The notes under the pieces were generated by a model. It was given only the letters and a program-made list of their open reading frames with translations. It was not told where the DNA came from and made no database searches. From contig JAPLKJ010000267.1 of assembly GCA_026388125.1 (NCBI GenBank), forward strand, positions 1 through 46,084: a stretch of DNA of 46,084 bases. The letters are read 5' to 3'. Of the stretch, positions 8,403-16,682 are shown piece by piece (positions within the stretch are counted from its first letter, which is position 1; every line of letters starts with the position of its first letter). This stretch comes from Elusimicrobiota bacterium (GTDB lineage: Bacteria; Elusimicrobiota; Elusimicrobia; Elusimicrobiales; UBA9959). Both the position numbers and the translations under genes were made by a program.

Positions 8403-10315
8403 GCACCTTTAATTATCTGCAGCTCGCCCAGGTAGGTGGCCGGTTCCAGGAAGAACCAGTTGAACTTGGCGTCCGAACCGAGCTTGCGGTCAATGTTGCG
8501 CGCCGCCAGCGAAAAGCCCACCCGGCCTTCTCCGAGGCCGAAGACCTGCCTTTCCAGCGCCAGCACCGCCTCGTAGCCCCCGGCGGTGACGGCGGAGTCC
8601 GCTATGCGGCAGGCCCCGGCCGTTCTTTCCGGGTGGAAAAATTCGCGGACGCGCACCCCCCCGGCGGCCGGAGAGAGAATGATCTGGTAATCGTCGGCCC
8701 CGCCCCAGGCGAACTTATTGTCGGAGGAGTCCAGATATACTTCAATGGAATCGTCCTCGTACATGCGTTCCTCGGGATGGGTGGAGACCAGCTCGCTGTC
8801 CTTCACTTCGAATCTAAAAAAAAAATACCGGCTGCTCGCCAGCATCTTCGCGGTCACTTTATAACCCGGCTGGCGGTTGAGGCCGCTCTGCAGGTAGCCG
8901 GCGTCCAGTTCTACGGACTTGCCGGCTTTTTTCCACAGCCCGGAGTTAAGGGCGAGGTCATCCGGCTTGGCGGCGTCGGCTACGCGCTCTACGTTCACGA
9001 AAGGCCGTTTTTGCAGGAAGTAAGCGGCCAGTTCCACGGCAGGCTCCTGCGCGCGCGCCGAGGCTTTTCCGAAACCCGCGGCCTTCATACCTTTCTGTAC
9101 CTCGGGCCGGGACATGAACAACCGCCAGATCAGGCCGCTGCGGTAGTTCTCTATCATCAGGACGGTAGGCCCCACGTTTATGCCGTAGGCGTCGGGCGCG
9201 AAGAAGTCCCGGTCGATATTAAAGGAGTCCGCGAAGCCGTACCTGCCCCACAGGTCCGTGCGGTACCTGGCGTAATAGTTCCTCATTGCGGCTATGGAAT
9301 ACTCGGGCGTGAAAACGATGGAGGCGGCGGCGGCGGACGGCGCCACGGTGCCGTCATGCAGCGCCGGGCCGGGAGGCGCCCCGTAGGCTTTGTACCCGTC
9401 GGGGCCGATGCTGGCGGTAAGGCCCCAGGAGTTCTCGCCGTAAGTCTTAAAGGACGCGGAGCTGTCTATGCAGAACTGCCGGTTGGCGAGGGTGGCCTGC
9501 ACGGAGTTCTCGAAATAATCGGCGAAACCGTCCCGCTTGTTGCGGAAGTCTATAAAGGCGTGGGAAAACTGGTGCGTGAACAGCGGCGGGCTGATGATGA
9601 GCTCGTGACCCTTGTACTTGCCCCGCGGCCTTTTTATGGCTTCCCAGCTTTCCGCGATCAGGGGATAGGTGGGAGAGCCCATAGCCAGTATGTACATTAC
9701 CATGCTCTCGTTATAATCGCTCCAGACGGAAGGGAGAAAGGTCTTTCCCGGCTTCCAGCCCATGGTCAGGAACGGCGTGCCGTTGGCCATCCATTTCCAG
9801 TCTGCCCGTTCGTAAAGTTTTTTAGCCAGGTCTTTTATCTCCGGGCTTTCAAAATACTGGGCAGCGGTCAGCGCGCCGGCCAGGAACAAAGCCGTGTCTA
9901 TGGAAGAAAGCTCGCAATCCCAGACGCGCTTGCCGGTTCCCATATCCACGAAGTGATAGAAGAAACCGTGTTCAGACTCCATTTTCTCGCTGAAAAACCT
10001 AAGCGTGGTCTTTACCTGCGCCTCAGCCGCGTCTTTGCTTATCCAGCCGCGTTCCGCGCCCGCGGCAAGCGCGGCGAGGCCGAAGCCCACCGCGGATATA
10101 GACGCCGGAGCATATGTAAAGTCCGGGGATCTTGAATTGGAGGCTTTGTCCAGCACCAGACCGTTGGCGGGGTTGACTGCTTTTACGAAATATTGGAAAG
10201 ACTGGCTCTCCACCAGGTTCAGGAACTCGGCGTCCGTCTTGTCCATGGCGGACAGGTGCGGCTGACATACGGAAAATAAAGAGATGAGCAGGAAAAAGAA
10301 AAATTTTGAAACCAT
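8399..10315 (-). CDS. Secreted glycoamylase-fold hydrolase (GH144-like, putative endo-beta-1,2-glucanase) with C-terminal CBM9-like domain
   Basis: First gene of the operon, 638 residues. A signal peptide (MVSKFFFFLLISLFSV, cut near residue 23) indicates export. Residues about 28-415 match the glycoamylase-type (alpha/alpha)6 domain (Pfam Glycoamylase): VESQSFQYFVKAVNP, ISAVGFGLAALAAGAERGWI, VWDCELSSIDTALFLAG (131-147), WSDYNESMVMYILAMGS (198-214) and the late ENSWGLTASIGPDGYKAYGAP. This fold contains the GH144 endo-beta-1,2-glucanases and a domain of cyclic beta-1,2-glucan synthases. Residues about 455-636 form a beta domain with DDSIEVYLDSSDNKFAW, which resembles CBM9-type binding modules. 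It would cut polymer outside the cytoplasm so that the fused importer can take up the oligomers. Specificity is inferred, not shown. Confidence 0.85.
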   Translation of the reverse strand: MVSKFFFFLLISLFSVCQPHLSAMDKTDAEFLNLVESQSFQYFVKAVNPANGLVLDKASNSRSPDFTYAPASISAVGFGLAALAAGAERGWISKDAAEAQVKTTLRFFSEKMESEHGFFYHFVDMGTGKRVWDCELSSIDTALFLAGALTAAQYFESPEIKDLAKKLYERADWKWMANGTPFLTMGWKPGKTFLPSVWSDYNESMVMYILAMGSPTYPLIAESWEAIKRPRGKYKGHELIISPPLFTHQFSHAFIDFRNKRDGFADYFENSVQATLANRQFCIDSSASFKTYGENSWGLTASIGPDGYKAYGAPPGPALHDGTVAPSAAAASIVFTPEYSIAAMRNYYARYRTDLWGRYGFADSFNIDRDFFAPDAYGINVGPTVLMIENYRSGLIWRLFMSRPEVQKGMKAAGFGKASARAQEPAVELAAYFLQKRPFVNVERVADAAKPDDLALNSGLWKKAGKSVELDAGYLQSGLNRQPGYKVTAKMLASSRYFFFRFEVKDSELVSTHPEERMYEDDSIEVYLDSSDNKFAWGGADDYQIILSPAAGGVRVREFFHPERTAGACRIADSAVTAGGYEAVLALERQVFGLGEGRVGFSLAARNIDRKLGSDAKFNWFFLEPATYLGELQIIKGA

Positions 10316-10361
10316 ATGGCCGGCCCCCCTGCTTTTGAGTTCCTAAAGACTATAATACAAT

Positions 10362-10522
10362 ACTTGAGCAGGTGCCGCATCAGGACCTGTGGCTGAAACG
10401 ACCGGTCTCCCGGTCACCCCCCGGCAAAGAAATATTTCAGTCCGGACAGACCGTGCAGGCGCATGGACTTGCCGTAAGTATCCCAAGACGTAAAAAAGGG
10501 CCGCTTGCAGCGGCCCTTTTTA
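10362..10522 (+). ncRNA. Candidate structured small RNA
   Basis: A perfect -10 box TATAAT lies at 10351-10356 on the plus strand, about 160 bases before an intrinsic terminator, with no plus-strand gene between them. The presumed transcript can fold into a long imperfect hairpin. GGCTGAAA near 10390 pairs with TTTCAGTC near 10435. An outer CTGT/ACAG pairing and a CTTG/CAAG closing pair extend it. An internal GACCGG/CCGGTC hairpin sits near the tip. The shape and size recall 6S-type RNAs, but I do not see diagnostic 6S or SRP sequence, and no good -35 box is visible. Alternatively the stretch is only the leader of the minus-strand hydrolase operon. Its minus strand also has a short open frame, so a gene remnant is possible. 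Confidence 0.33.
10492..10522. terminator. Bidirectional intrinsic terminator
   Basis: The stem GGGCCGC (10498-10504) pairs with GCGGCCC (10510-10516) around a 5-base loop. A six-A run precedes it and a T run follows it, so it can act on both strands. It lies just downstream of the minus-strand small secreted protein gene(s) and at the end of the candidate plus-strand RNA. Confidence 0.8.
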
Positions 10523-10537
10523 ATTTCTCGGCCCGGT

Positions 10538-10840
10538 TCAGGGCCGGGTCAGCGTTACAAGTTTCTGCGTATCGCCATACGCGCTGCGGGCCTGGTCGCT
10601 CAACTGGCGGCTGTAGCGCGAGATATCCATGGCCACCCACTGCGAGTTGTAGCCTATCACCTGCGGCTGGCCGGAGCGCACCGTTCCTTCCAGATTCCCC
10701 GCCGCGTCCTCGATGGCGGGCCAGGTATAATTCAGTATCTCGCGGGCGGCCTGGTCCATGTTGCGCGCGGTATTATTAAGCTCGGCATATTTCTGCGCGA
10801 GGGCGAGCAGGTTATGCGCGTCGGCCGCGGCGCGCCGCAT
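10538..10840 (-). CDS. Hypothetical helical protein, probable second half of a split secreted protein
   Basis: A 100-residue frame starting at the ATG at 10840, one base after the stop of the frame upstream. It is rich in Ala, Gln and Asn, is probably helical (AHNLLALAQKYAELNN, AAREILNYTWPAIEDAAG) and ends LVTLTRP just before the terminator. It has no signal peptide and no good ribosome-binding site: the bases before the ATG read GATACAATAAC. The simplest explanation is that it is the C-terminal half of the secreted protein encoded upstream, displaced by a one-base frameshift near 10841-10855. Translational coupling of two small genes is the alternative. No family is recognised. Confidence 0.5.
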   Translation of the reverse strand: MRRAAADAHNLLALAQKYAELNNTARNMDQAAREILNYTWPAIEDAAGNLEGTVRSGQPQVIGYNSQWVAMDISRYSRQLSDQARSAYGDTQKLVTLTRP

Positions 10841-10841
10841 G

Positions 10842-11120
10842 TTATTGTATCATCTGGTGAGCGCGGGTCTCGAGCCTGTTGAGGTCGCTGCGCACCCAGG
10901 TCAGGCCGCTCCGTATGGCGGACAGCTGGTTGTAAACCTGCTGGAACTTGTAGACCAGGTCCTGCGGCGGCTGCGGGTCGGCTTTACACTGCGCGGGAAC
11001 CGGAACATCGGCGGCTTGCACGGTAATGTCACCGGCCTTTACCTTCTCCAGGGAGAAATCAGCGGAATACGCCGGGAATGCCAGCGCCGTTAGAACCAAA
11101 GTGAATATCGCTCTTTTCAT
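10842..11120 (-). CDS. Small secreted hypothetical protein (N-terminal half of a probable split gene)
   Basis: A 92-residue protein with a clean signal peptide (MKRAIFTLVLTALAFPAYSA, cut before DFSLEK). The remainder is short and helical (LVYKFQQVYNQLSAIRSG). The start is well supported by AGGAGG seven bases before the ATG at 11120, and by a TATAAT box 30 bases upstream. The frame stops at RAHQMIQ. If the frame shifts here, it continues directly into the helical residues of the next frame, giving one periplasmic protein of about 190 residues. No known family is recognised. It is a stand-alone unit ending at the terminator near 10492-10522. Confidence 0.6.
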   Translation of the reverse strand: MKRAIFTLVLTALAFPAYSADFSLEKVKAGDITVQAADVPVPAQCKADPQPPQDLVYKFQQVYNQLSAIRSGLTWVRSDLNRLETRAHQMIQ

Positions 11121-11149
11121 TGAACCTCCTGCCCTTAACTCTGCAGTAT

Positions 11150-11155
11150 ATTATA
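11150..11155 (-). promoter_or_regulatory. -10 box of the small secreted protein gene
   Basis: TATAAT on the minus strand, 30 bases before the ATG at 11120, which has a strong AGGAGG ribosome site. A -35 match 17 bases further up (TTCGCG) is poor, so the promoter may rely on the -10 box or on an activator. Confidence 0.5.
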
Positions 11156-11188
11156 CACCAACTAACGCCGCGCGCGAAAAGCGGGCGG

Positions 11189-11320
11189 TCAGAAATCCCG
11201 TATCTTTATCACGTTGCCGGTAACCGCGAAGATGGCCGCTCTCTCGGTGGGCTCCATTAAGGAGCTGGTCGCCGCCGAGGGAATGTTCAGCGACATCAGC
11301 GGGTAAAAATTGCGGAACTG
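11189..11320 (-). pseudogene. Possible 3' remnant of a protein-coding gene
   Basis: The 309-base gap 11121-11429 holds the -10 box above, a terminator, and this minus-strand frame ending in TGA at 11189-11191. It reads as coding-like residues, including FRNFYPLMSLNIPSAATSS and then AIFAVTGNVIKIRDF. It has no start with a ribosome-binding site; an ATG at 11296 would give 35 residues. It runs back only to the terminator hairpin of the glgE gene. It looks like the C-terminal tail of a deleted gene or a very small peptide. No family is recognised. Confidence 0.25.
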
Positions 11321-11324
11321 TCCG

Positions 11325-11366
11325 AAAAAAACTCCCCGGCGTCCATACGGACGGACGCCGGGGTTT
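11325..11366 (-). terminator. Intrinsic terminator of the alpha-glucan gene run
   Basis: An 11-base-pair stem, CCCCGGCGTCC (11334-11344) with GGACGCCGGGG (11353-11363), has an 8-base loop. On the minus strand it is followed by AG and a run of seven T. It lies about 65 bases past the glgE stop and probably ends the long minus-strand transcript. Confidence 0.85.
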
Positions 11367-11429
11367 TGTTGGCGCGAAACCCGTTCCTGGGCGGCTTCGC
11401 TATCTCAACCTGGCGCCGCGGCTTCAGCG

Positions 11430-13466
11430 TTATAGGAAGTAATCGAAGTCGCGCTCGGTACGCACGTAGCGGCGCAGGCGGAAGATGTGCGCCGGCAGCT
11501 TGTGCGGGTCCAGCTCCACGTAATTCTTCGGGCCCCGCCACAGGAAATGCCTGTCGGAGAGCAGGTCGTGCATCTGGTACGGTTTGTCGGCCGCCAGCCC
11601 CAGCTCATGCAGCGGCAGTTCCACCAGGCCCGACTGCCTGTGGTCGGGGTCGAGGTTCACCACCACCATCACCAGGTTGTCGCCGTCGTGCTTGGAGTAG
11701 CAGATCAGCTGCTCGTTGGTGGTAGGGTAGAAACGCAGGTTCTCGTCGCTCTGCAGGGCCGGGTTCTCCCGGCGGATGCGGTTGACGCGCGCGATCTGGT
11801 CCTTCAGGCTGTCCTTGCGGTCGAGCGGCCAGTTCTTCAGCTCGTATTTTTCCGAATCTTTGTACTCCTCGTGGCCGGGCGAATGCGGCTCGCGGTCGCA
11901 CAGCTCGAAAGCCGGCCCGTAGATGCCATAGCTCGCGCCCAGCGTGGCCGCCAGCACCTGGCGCACCATGAAAGCGGGCCGCCCGCCGAACTGCAGGTAT
12001 TCCGTAAGAATGTCCGGAGTGTTCGGCCAGAGATTAGGCCGCAGGAATTCCTTCGGTTCCGTCTTCGCCAGCTCGGTGAAATAAGTCTCGAGCTCCCACT
12101 TGGAGTTCCGCCAGGGGAAATAATTATAGGACTGCGTAAAGCCGGCCTTAGCCAGACGGTACATAACCCGGGGCCTGGTAAAAGCCTCGGCGAGGAAGAT
12201 CAGGTCCGGGTTGTCGCGCTTTAGTTCGCCTATGACCCATTCCCACATCGCGAACGGCTTGGTGTGCGGATTATCCACGCGGAAGATGCGCACGCCCTGC
12301 GCCATCCAGAACTCAAAAACGCTCAGCACCTCGTCCCACAGGGGCTTCCAGTCGCGGCAGGCGAAATCCAGCGGATAAATGTCCTCGTATTTCTTCGGCG
12401 GGTTCTCGGCGCAGCGCAGGCTCCCGTCCGGGCGCTTCTGGAACCATTCCGGGTGCTCTTTCAGCCAGGGGTGATCGGGCGAGCACTGCAGGGCGATGTC
12501 CAGCGCTATCTCCAGGCCGTGCTCTCCGGCCGCCGCAACTAGCTTCTTGAAATCTTCCAGCGTACCCAGCTCCGGGTTGACGGCCTTGTGGCCGCCTGTC
12601 TTGTCACCGATGGCCCACGGGCTGCCGGGGTCGCCCGGTTTCGCCGTAAGAGTATTGTTCCGCCCTTTGCGGTTGGTGATACCCACCGGGTGTATGGGCG
12701 GCAGGTAGAGCACGTCGAAACCCATTTCCGCTATGTAGGGCAGGCGCGCGGTAAGGTCTTTGAACGTGCCGTGTTTGCCCGGCTTGGGGGAAGTCGAGCG
12801 CGGGAAGATCTCGTACCAGGTGCTGAAGCGCGCCTTGACGCGGTCTGCCGTCACCTCGAGCTCCCGCCCGTGCCTGACAAGCCCGGTCTCGTCGCCCCAG
12901 CGGGAGAACAGCCCGGCCAGTTCGGGGTCGGACAGCCTGGCCGCTTTTTCGCGCTGCTCGCCGCCGGCCCCGATGTCCCGCGCCAGCTCCTTAAGCCGCC
13001 TGGCGTCGGGCGTACCCGCGGCGCGCTCGGCCGCGGCCGAGATAAGCCCGGACCCCACCGCGAATTCCACCCGCAGGTTCTGCCCGGCCTCCAGCCGTTT
13101 CTTCAGGTCGCGCAGCCAGGTCAGAAAAGGATCTATGCGGGCCTCCACAGTATAAAGGTAGCGCCCCGGAGCGGTGATGGTGAACTCGGCTTTCCAGCGG
13201 TCATTGCCCGCGGGCCGCATGGAGACGCGCGTCCAGTCGGGATCGCCTTCGCGCCGGTAAAGCATGAAGGCTACCAGTTCGTCGTGACCGTCGGCGAAGA
13301 TATCGGCCTCGACGCAGACGCTCTCGCCGGTGACGCGCTTTACGGGGAAACGGCCGCCGTCTATTTCCGGGCGGACTTTCTCTATGACTACCCGCTCGAC
13401 GGCCCGGGACTCGGTCTTTTCCGGCGCCGCGGCGCGCTCTATGATCTTTTCAGTTTTCCTGGGCAT
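11430..13466 (-). CDS. glgE: Alpha-1,4-glucan:maltose-1-phosphate maltosyltransferase GlgE
   Basis: A 678-residue GH13 subfamily 3 enzyme that adds maltose units from maltose-1-phosphate to alpha-glucan chains. An N-terminal beta domain (to about 205) precedes the TIM barrel: FSTWYEIFPRSTSP (214-227), LYLPPIHPVG (253-262), ALDIALQCSPDHPWL (321-335). The nucleophile is D398 in IFRVDNPHTKPF and the acid/base is E427 in FLAEAFTRP. Their 29-residue spacing matches characterised GlgE. The motif AGFTQSYNYFPWRNSKWEL is also diagnostic. The start at 13466 has GGAGG upstream. The GlgM-like GT4 encoded two genes upstream would provide the substrate. It lies 66 bases after treZ and is the last gene before the terminator. 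Confidence 0.95.
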   Translation of the reverse strand: MPRKTEKIIERAAAPEKTESRAVERVVIEKVRPEIDGGRFPVKRVTGESVCVEADIFADGHDELVAFMLYRREGDPDWTRVSMRPAGNDRWKAEFTITAPGRYLYTVEARIDPFLTWLRDLKKRLEAGQNLRVEFAVGSGLISAAAERAAGTPDARRLKELARDIGAGGEQREKAARLSDPELAGLFSRWGDETGLVRHGRELEVTADRVKARFSTWYEIFPRSTSPKPGKHGTFKDLTARLPYIAEMGFDVLYLPPIHPVGITNRKGRNNTLTAKPGDPGSPWAIGDKTGGHKAVNPELGTLEDFKKLVAAAGEHGLEIALDIALQCSPDHPWLKEHPEWFQKRPDGSLRCAENPPKKYEDIYPLDFACRDWKPLWDEVLSVFEFWMAQGVRIFRVDNPHTKPFAMWEWVIGELKRDNPDLIFLAEAFTRPRVMYRLAKAGFTQSYNYFPWRNSKWELETYFTELAKTEPKEFLRPNLWPNTPDILTEYLQFGGRPAFMVRQVLAATLGASYGIYGPAFELCDREPHSPGHEEYKDSEKYELKNWPLDRKDSLKDQIARVNRIRRENPALQSDENLRFYPTTNEQLICYSKHDGDNLVMVVVNLDPDHRQSGLVELPLHELGLAADKPYQMHDLLSDRHFLWRGPKNYVELDPHKLPAHIFRLRRYVRTERDFDYFL

Positions 13467-13532
13467 AAGGCCTCCGATAAATTAATTCCGGTTCCAATTA
13501 GATTCTAAATAACTTCGCGACAGTAAATACAG

Positions 13533-15440
13533 TTAAATCCCTGAAACAGCCCCGTCCGTTCCCTTACCGTACAGCACTACGCAGCGCGGCGCCAGGGAAA
13601 ACTCCGCCGGGCCGCCGGCCAGGCGCTCCGGGGCCGGGCTGCCGGGCCCCCCCCACTGCGGCACGGCCGAGTCCAGGAGCTTGGTCCAGCTCCCGCCGGG
13701 CAGTTCCAGCTTCAGCCTGCCCGGCTTTTTCGCGAAATTCAGAACGAAGAACGCTTCCTCCGCCCCCGCGCGGCGGAACACTGCCAGTATTCCCGCCTCC
13801 TCCCGGAGGTCGACGCCGGTATTTTCCCGGTCGAGACCGGCCAGCGCGGGCTGCTCCCTGCGCAAAGCGTAAAGGCGGCGGTAGAAACTCCGGAGAACGG
13901 CGTGGTTCCCCTTAAGGCGCAGCCCCCAGTCCAGCCGGGAGCGCAGGAAAGCGGCTTCCTTGTTGGGATCGGGAAGCTTCCCGCTCCCCGCGGCCGCGAC
14001 GAACGCCTTGCGCCGGCCCAGGCGCACCGCTGCGGCCAGTTCCTTGTCGGAATGATCGGTAAAATAAAGGAACGGCGCCTCTTCCCCGTACTCCTCGCCC
14101 ATGAACAGCAGCGGAACGAAGGGCGACAGGGCCACCGCGCCGGCCGCAAGCTTCAGCGCCTCCGGGTCCGCGAGGGCGGCCAGCCGCTCGCCGCCGGGGC
14201 GGTTGCCCGCCTCGTCGTGGTCCTGCGCGAAAACCAGGAACTGCGCTCCCGAATGGCCGTCCGCGCTTCGGCCGTGGCGCCGCCCGCGGCAAGCCGAATA
14301 TTGGCCCGAATAAACGAAAGCGTCGCGGTAGGACCGGGCCAGGTCCCGGAGCCCCGCATAATCGCGGTACTTCCCCGTGCGTTCGCCGGTCAGCGCTGTG
14401 TGCAGAGAATGATGAAAATCCTTGCAGTACTGCGCGTCGCAGCCCCAGCCGCCCGCTGCCGGCGGCCGGATCACGCGCGGGTCGTTCAGGGAGCTCTCCG
14501 CTATTATCTGTATGCGGCGGCCCCGGGCGCGGCCGAGCCCGTGCGCGGCGGCCGCCAACTCCTCTACGAAGGGCACGGCGGAAAAGTCGCGTATGGCGTG
14601 CACCGCGTCCAGGCGCAGCGCGTCTATATGGAATTCGCCCAGCCAGCGGACGGCGCTTTCGATGAAGAAACGGCGCACCCCGTCCGAACCCGCGCCGTCG
14701 AAGTTGAGCGCCTGGCCCCACGGGGTCTTATAGTCCGAAGTGAAATAGGGCCCGAAATCCCGCAGGTAGTTGCCTTCCGGCCCGAGGTGATTGTAAACCA
14801 CGTCGAGCATGACGGCGAGGCCGCGCAGGTGGCAGGCCTCCACCAGGCGCTTCAGGCCCCGCGCTCCGCCGTAGGACCCCTGCGCGGCGAAGGGATAGAC
14901 CCCGTCGTAGCCCCAGTTGCGCGCGCCGGGGAACTGCGCCACCGGCATAAGGGCCACCGCCGTCGCTCCGAGGTCTTTCAGCGCGTCCAGCCGGGGGATT
15001 ACGCCGGCAAAAGTGCCCTCTCCGGAAAACGTCCCCGCATGCAGTTCATAGATCACGAAGCGTTCCAGGGGCAGGCCTTTCCAGTTCCCATCCTTCCATT
15101 TATAGGCAGGGTCCGCTACCGCGGACGGGCCGTGGACGCCGCGCGGCTGGGCCCGGGAAGCCGGGTCAGGCCTTTCCGGGCCGCCGTCAAGACGGTAGAA
15201 ATATTCTGTCCCCGGCCGCGCGTCCTCCAGGGTGGTCCAATGATAGCCTGAGCCGTCCGTTGTCAGCGGCCTCAGCTGAGGCCGCGGCGAGGTTATGCGC
15301 AGCTCTACCCGCCCGGAGGAGGGCGCCCACACCAGGAATTCGCAGCGGCCCCGCCCCAGGTAGCGCGCGCCGAGGCCGGACGGAAGGCCGACGGGAGAAT
15401 TACGATCGTCAGAAAGTTCTTCCGCGGCCTTTTTTCGCAT
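13533..15440 (-). CDS. treZ: Malto-oligosyltrehalose trehalohydrolase TreZ
   Basis: A 635-residue GH13 enzyme that releases trehalose from maltooligosyl-trehalose. The N-terminal CBM48/E-set domain reads [17 protein letters not shown] (33-49). The barrel has [12 protein letters not shown] (128-139), [18 protein letters not shown] (175-192) and [15 protein letters not shown] (212-226). The nucleophile is D278 in [10 protein letters not shown], the acid/base is E315 in IIAESSLND, and the third acid is in [11 protein letters not shown]. The order [26 protein letters not shown] is TreZ-specific rather than branching enzyme. Its partner TreY is not in the window. It is 2 bases from the GT4 stop, so the two are probably co-translated. 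Confidence 0.93.
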   Translation of the reverse strand: [635 protein letters not shown]

Positions 15441-15442
15441 GA

Positions 15443-16645
15443 TTATTTAACCAGGCTCCGGTACAGGGCGTGGGTCTTTTTGGCCACGCCGGCCCAGCTG
15501 AACTGCGTTTCGGCCCGGCGGCGGCCCGCGTCCGCGAATTTTTTCCGCAGCGCCGGGCTGCGCAGCACCCGGTTAAGCGCGGCCGCCAGGTCGCGCGAGA
15601 ATTTTTCCGGGTCGCGCGGCTCGTAAGTGCCGTCCTTCTTCGCCTGGAAAGGCACCAGCAGCCCGGTCTTCTCCGGCACCACCACCTCCAGGATGCCGCC
15701 CACGGCCGAAGCCACCACCGGCGCGCCGCAGGCCATGGCCTCGACGTTGATTATGCCGAAAGGCTCGTAGATGGACGGGCAGCAGAAAGCCGCGGCGTGG
15801 CTGTAAAGCTCTATCACCTCGCTCTTCGGCAGCATTTTTTCTATCCAGATCACGTTCTTGCGCGTCTTCTGTATCCTGGCCACGCCGGCCGCCATCTCGG
15901 CGGCTATCTCTTTGGTGTCCGGCGCGCCGGCGCAGAGCACGACCTGCGCTTCGGGGTCGATGCGGGGAATGGCGTTCACCAGGTGGATTATCCCTTTCTG
16001 CCGGGTGATGCGCCCGACGAAAAGCACATAAGGCCTGGCGGGGTCTATGCCCCATTTGCGCAGCGCCGCGGTGGAGGAACTGGGGCGGTATTCCTGCAGG
16101 TCTATGCCGTTGTGGATCACGTGTATCCTGGAGGCGGGGACGTTGTAGCAGGCCATGACGTCCTTTTTCATCCCGGCCGAGACCGCGATCACGGCGTCGG
16201 CGGCCTCGATGGCGGTCTTCTCCACCCAGCTGCTCAGGTCGTAGGCGCCGCCCAGCTGCTCGCGCTTCCACGGCCGGTGCGGCTCCAGCGAATGGGTGGT
16301 CAGCACAAAGGGCACTTTGAACAGGAGCTTGGCGAAGAACGCGCCGAGATTGGTGTACCAGGTATGACAATGAACAATGTCGGCGGTATTGTTCTTGCAG
16401 AACTCGAGGTTCACGCTCAGCGCTTCCAGCGCCTTGCCGAAGCCTTTTTGCGCGTCTTTGGAGAGCCCGGGCCAGGGCTTGTAGCCCGTGACCTGCAGGC
16501 GCGGCTTTTTCACACGCTGGTCCCCGAAACAGCGCACTTCCACTTCCATGAGCTTGGCCAGTTCGCGCGTGAGATACTCCACCGCCACTCCAGCCCCGCC
16601 GTAGACGTACGGCGGATATTCGTTCGTATATAAGACCACTTTCAT
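15443..16645 (-). CDS. glgM: GT4 glycosyltransferase, GlgM-like (alpha-maltose-1-phosphate synthase / Corynebacterium-type glycogen synthase)
   Basis: A 400-residue GT-B retaining transferase. The N-terminus VVLYTNEYPPYVYGGAGVAV is the hallmark of the actinobacterial GlgA/GlgM group, followed by LTRELAKLMEVEVRCFG. The Rossmann motif PYVLFVGRITRQKG (about 205-218) and the donor-site EPFGIINVEAMACGAPVVAS (about 297-316) are intact. GlgM joins ADP-glucose to glucose-1-phosphate to make maltose-1-phosphate, the GlgE donor. The presence of glgE two genes away, and of a separate GT5 glycogen synthase in the same run, favours that role over simple elongation. GGAGG precedes the ATG at 16645. Confidence 0.85.
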   Translation of the reverse strand: MKVVLYTNEYPPYVYGGAGVAVEYLTRELAKLMEVEVRCFGDQRVKKPRLQVTGYKPWPGLSKDAQKGFGKALEALSVNLEFCKNNTADIVHCHTWYTNLGAFFAKLLFKVPFVLTTHSLEPHRPWKREQLGGAYDLSSWVEKTAIEAADAVIAVSAGMKKDVMACYNVPASRIHVIHNGIDLQEYRPSSSTAALRKWGIDPARPYVLFVGRITRQKGIIHLVNAIPRIDPEAQVVLCAGAPDTKEIAAEMAAGVARIQKTRKNVIWIEKMLPKSEVIELYSHAAAFCCPSIYEPFGIINVEAMACGAPVVASAVGGILEVVVPEKTGLLVPFQAKKDGTYEPRDPEKFSRDLAAALNRVLRSPALRKKFADAGRRRAETQFSWAGVAKKTHALYRSLVK

Positions 16646-16682
16646 GGCAGACCTCCGGGATATGACTGAATATTCAACCAGT

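Noticed and set aside
13533-15440. Glycogen branching enzyme GlgB
   Set aside because: It is GH13 with a CBM48 domain, but the motif order (SYGG, [18 protein letters not shown]) is that of TreZ.
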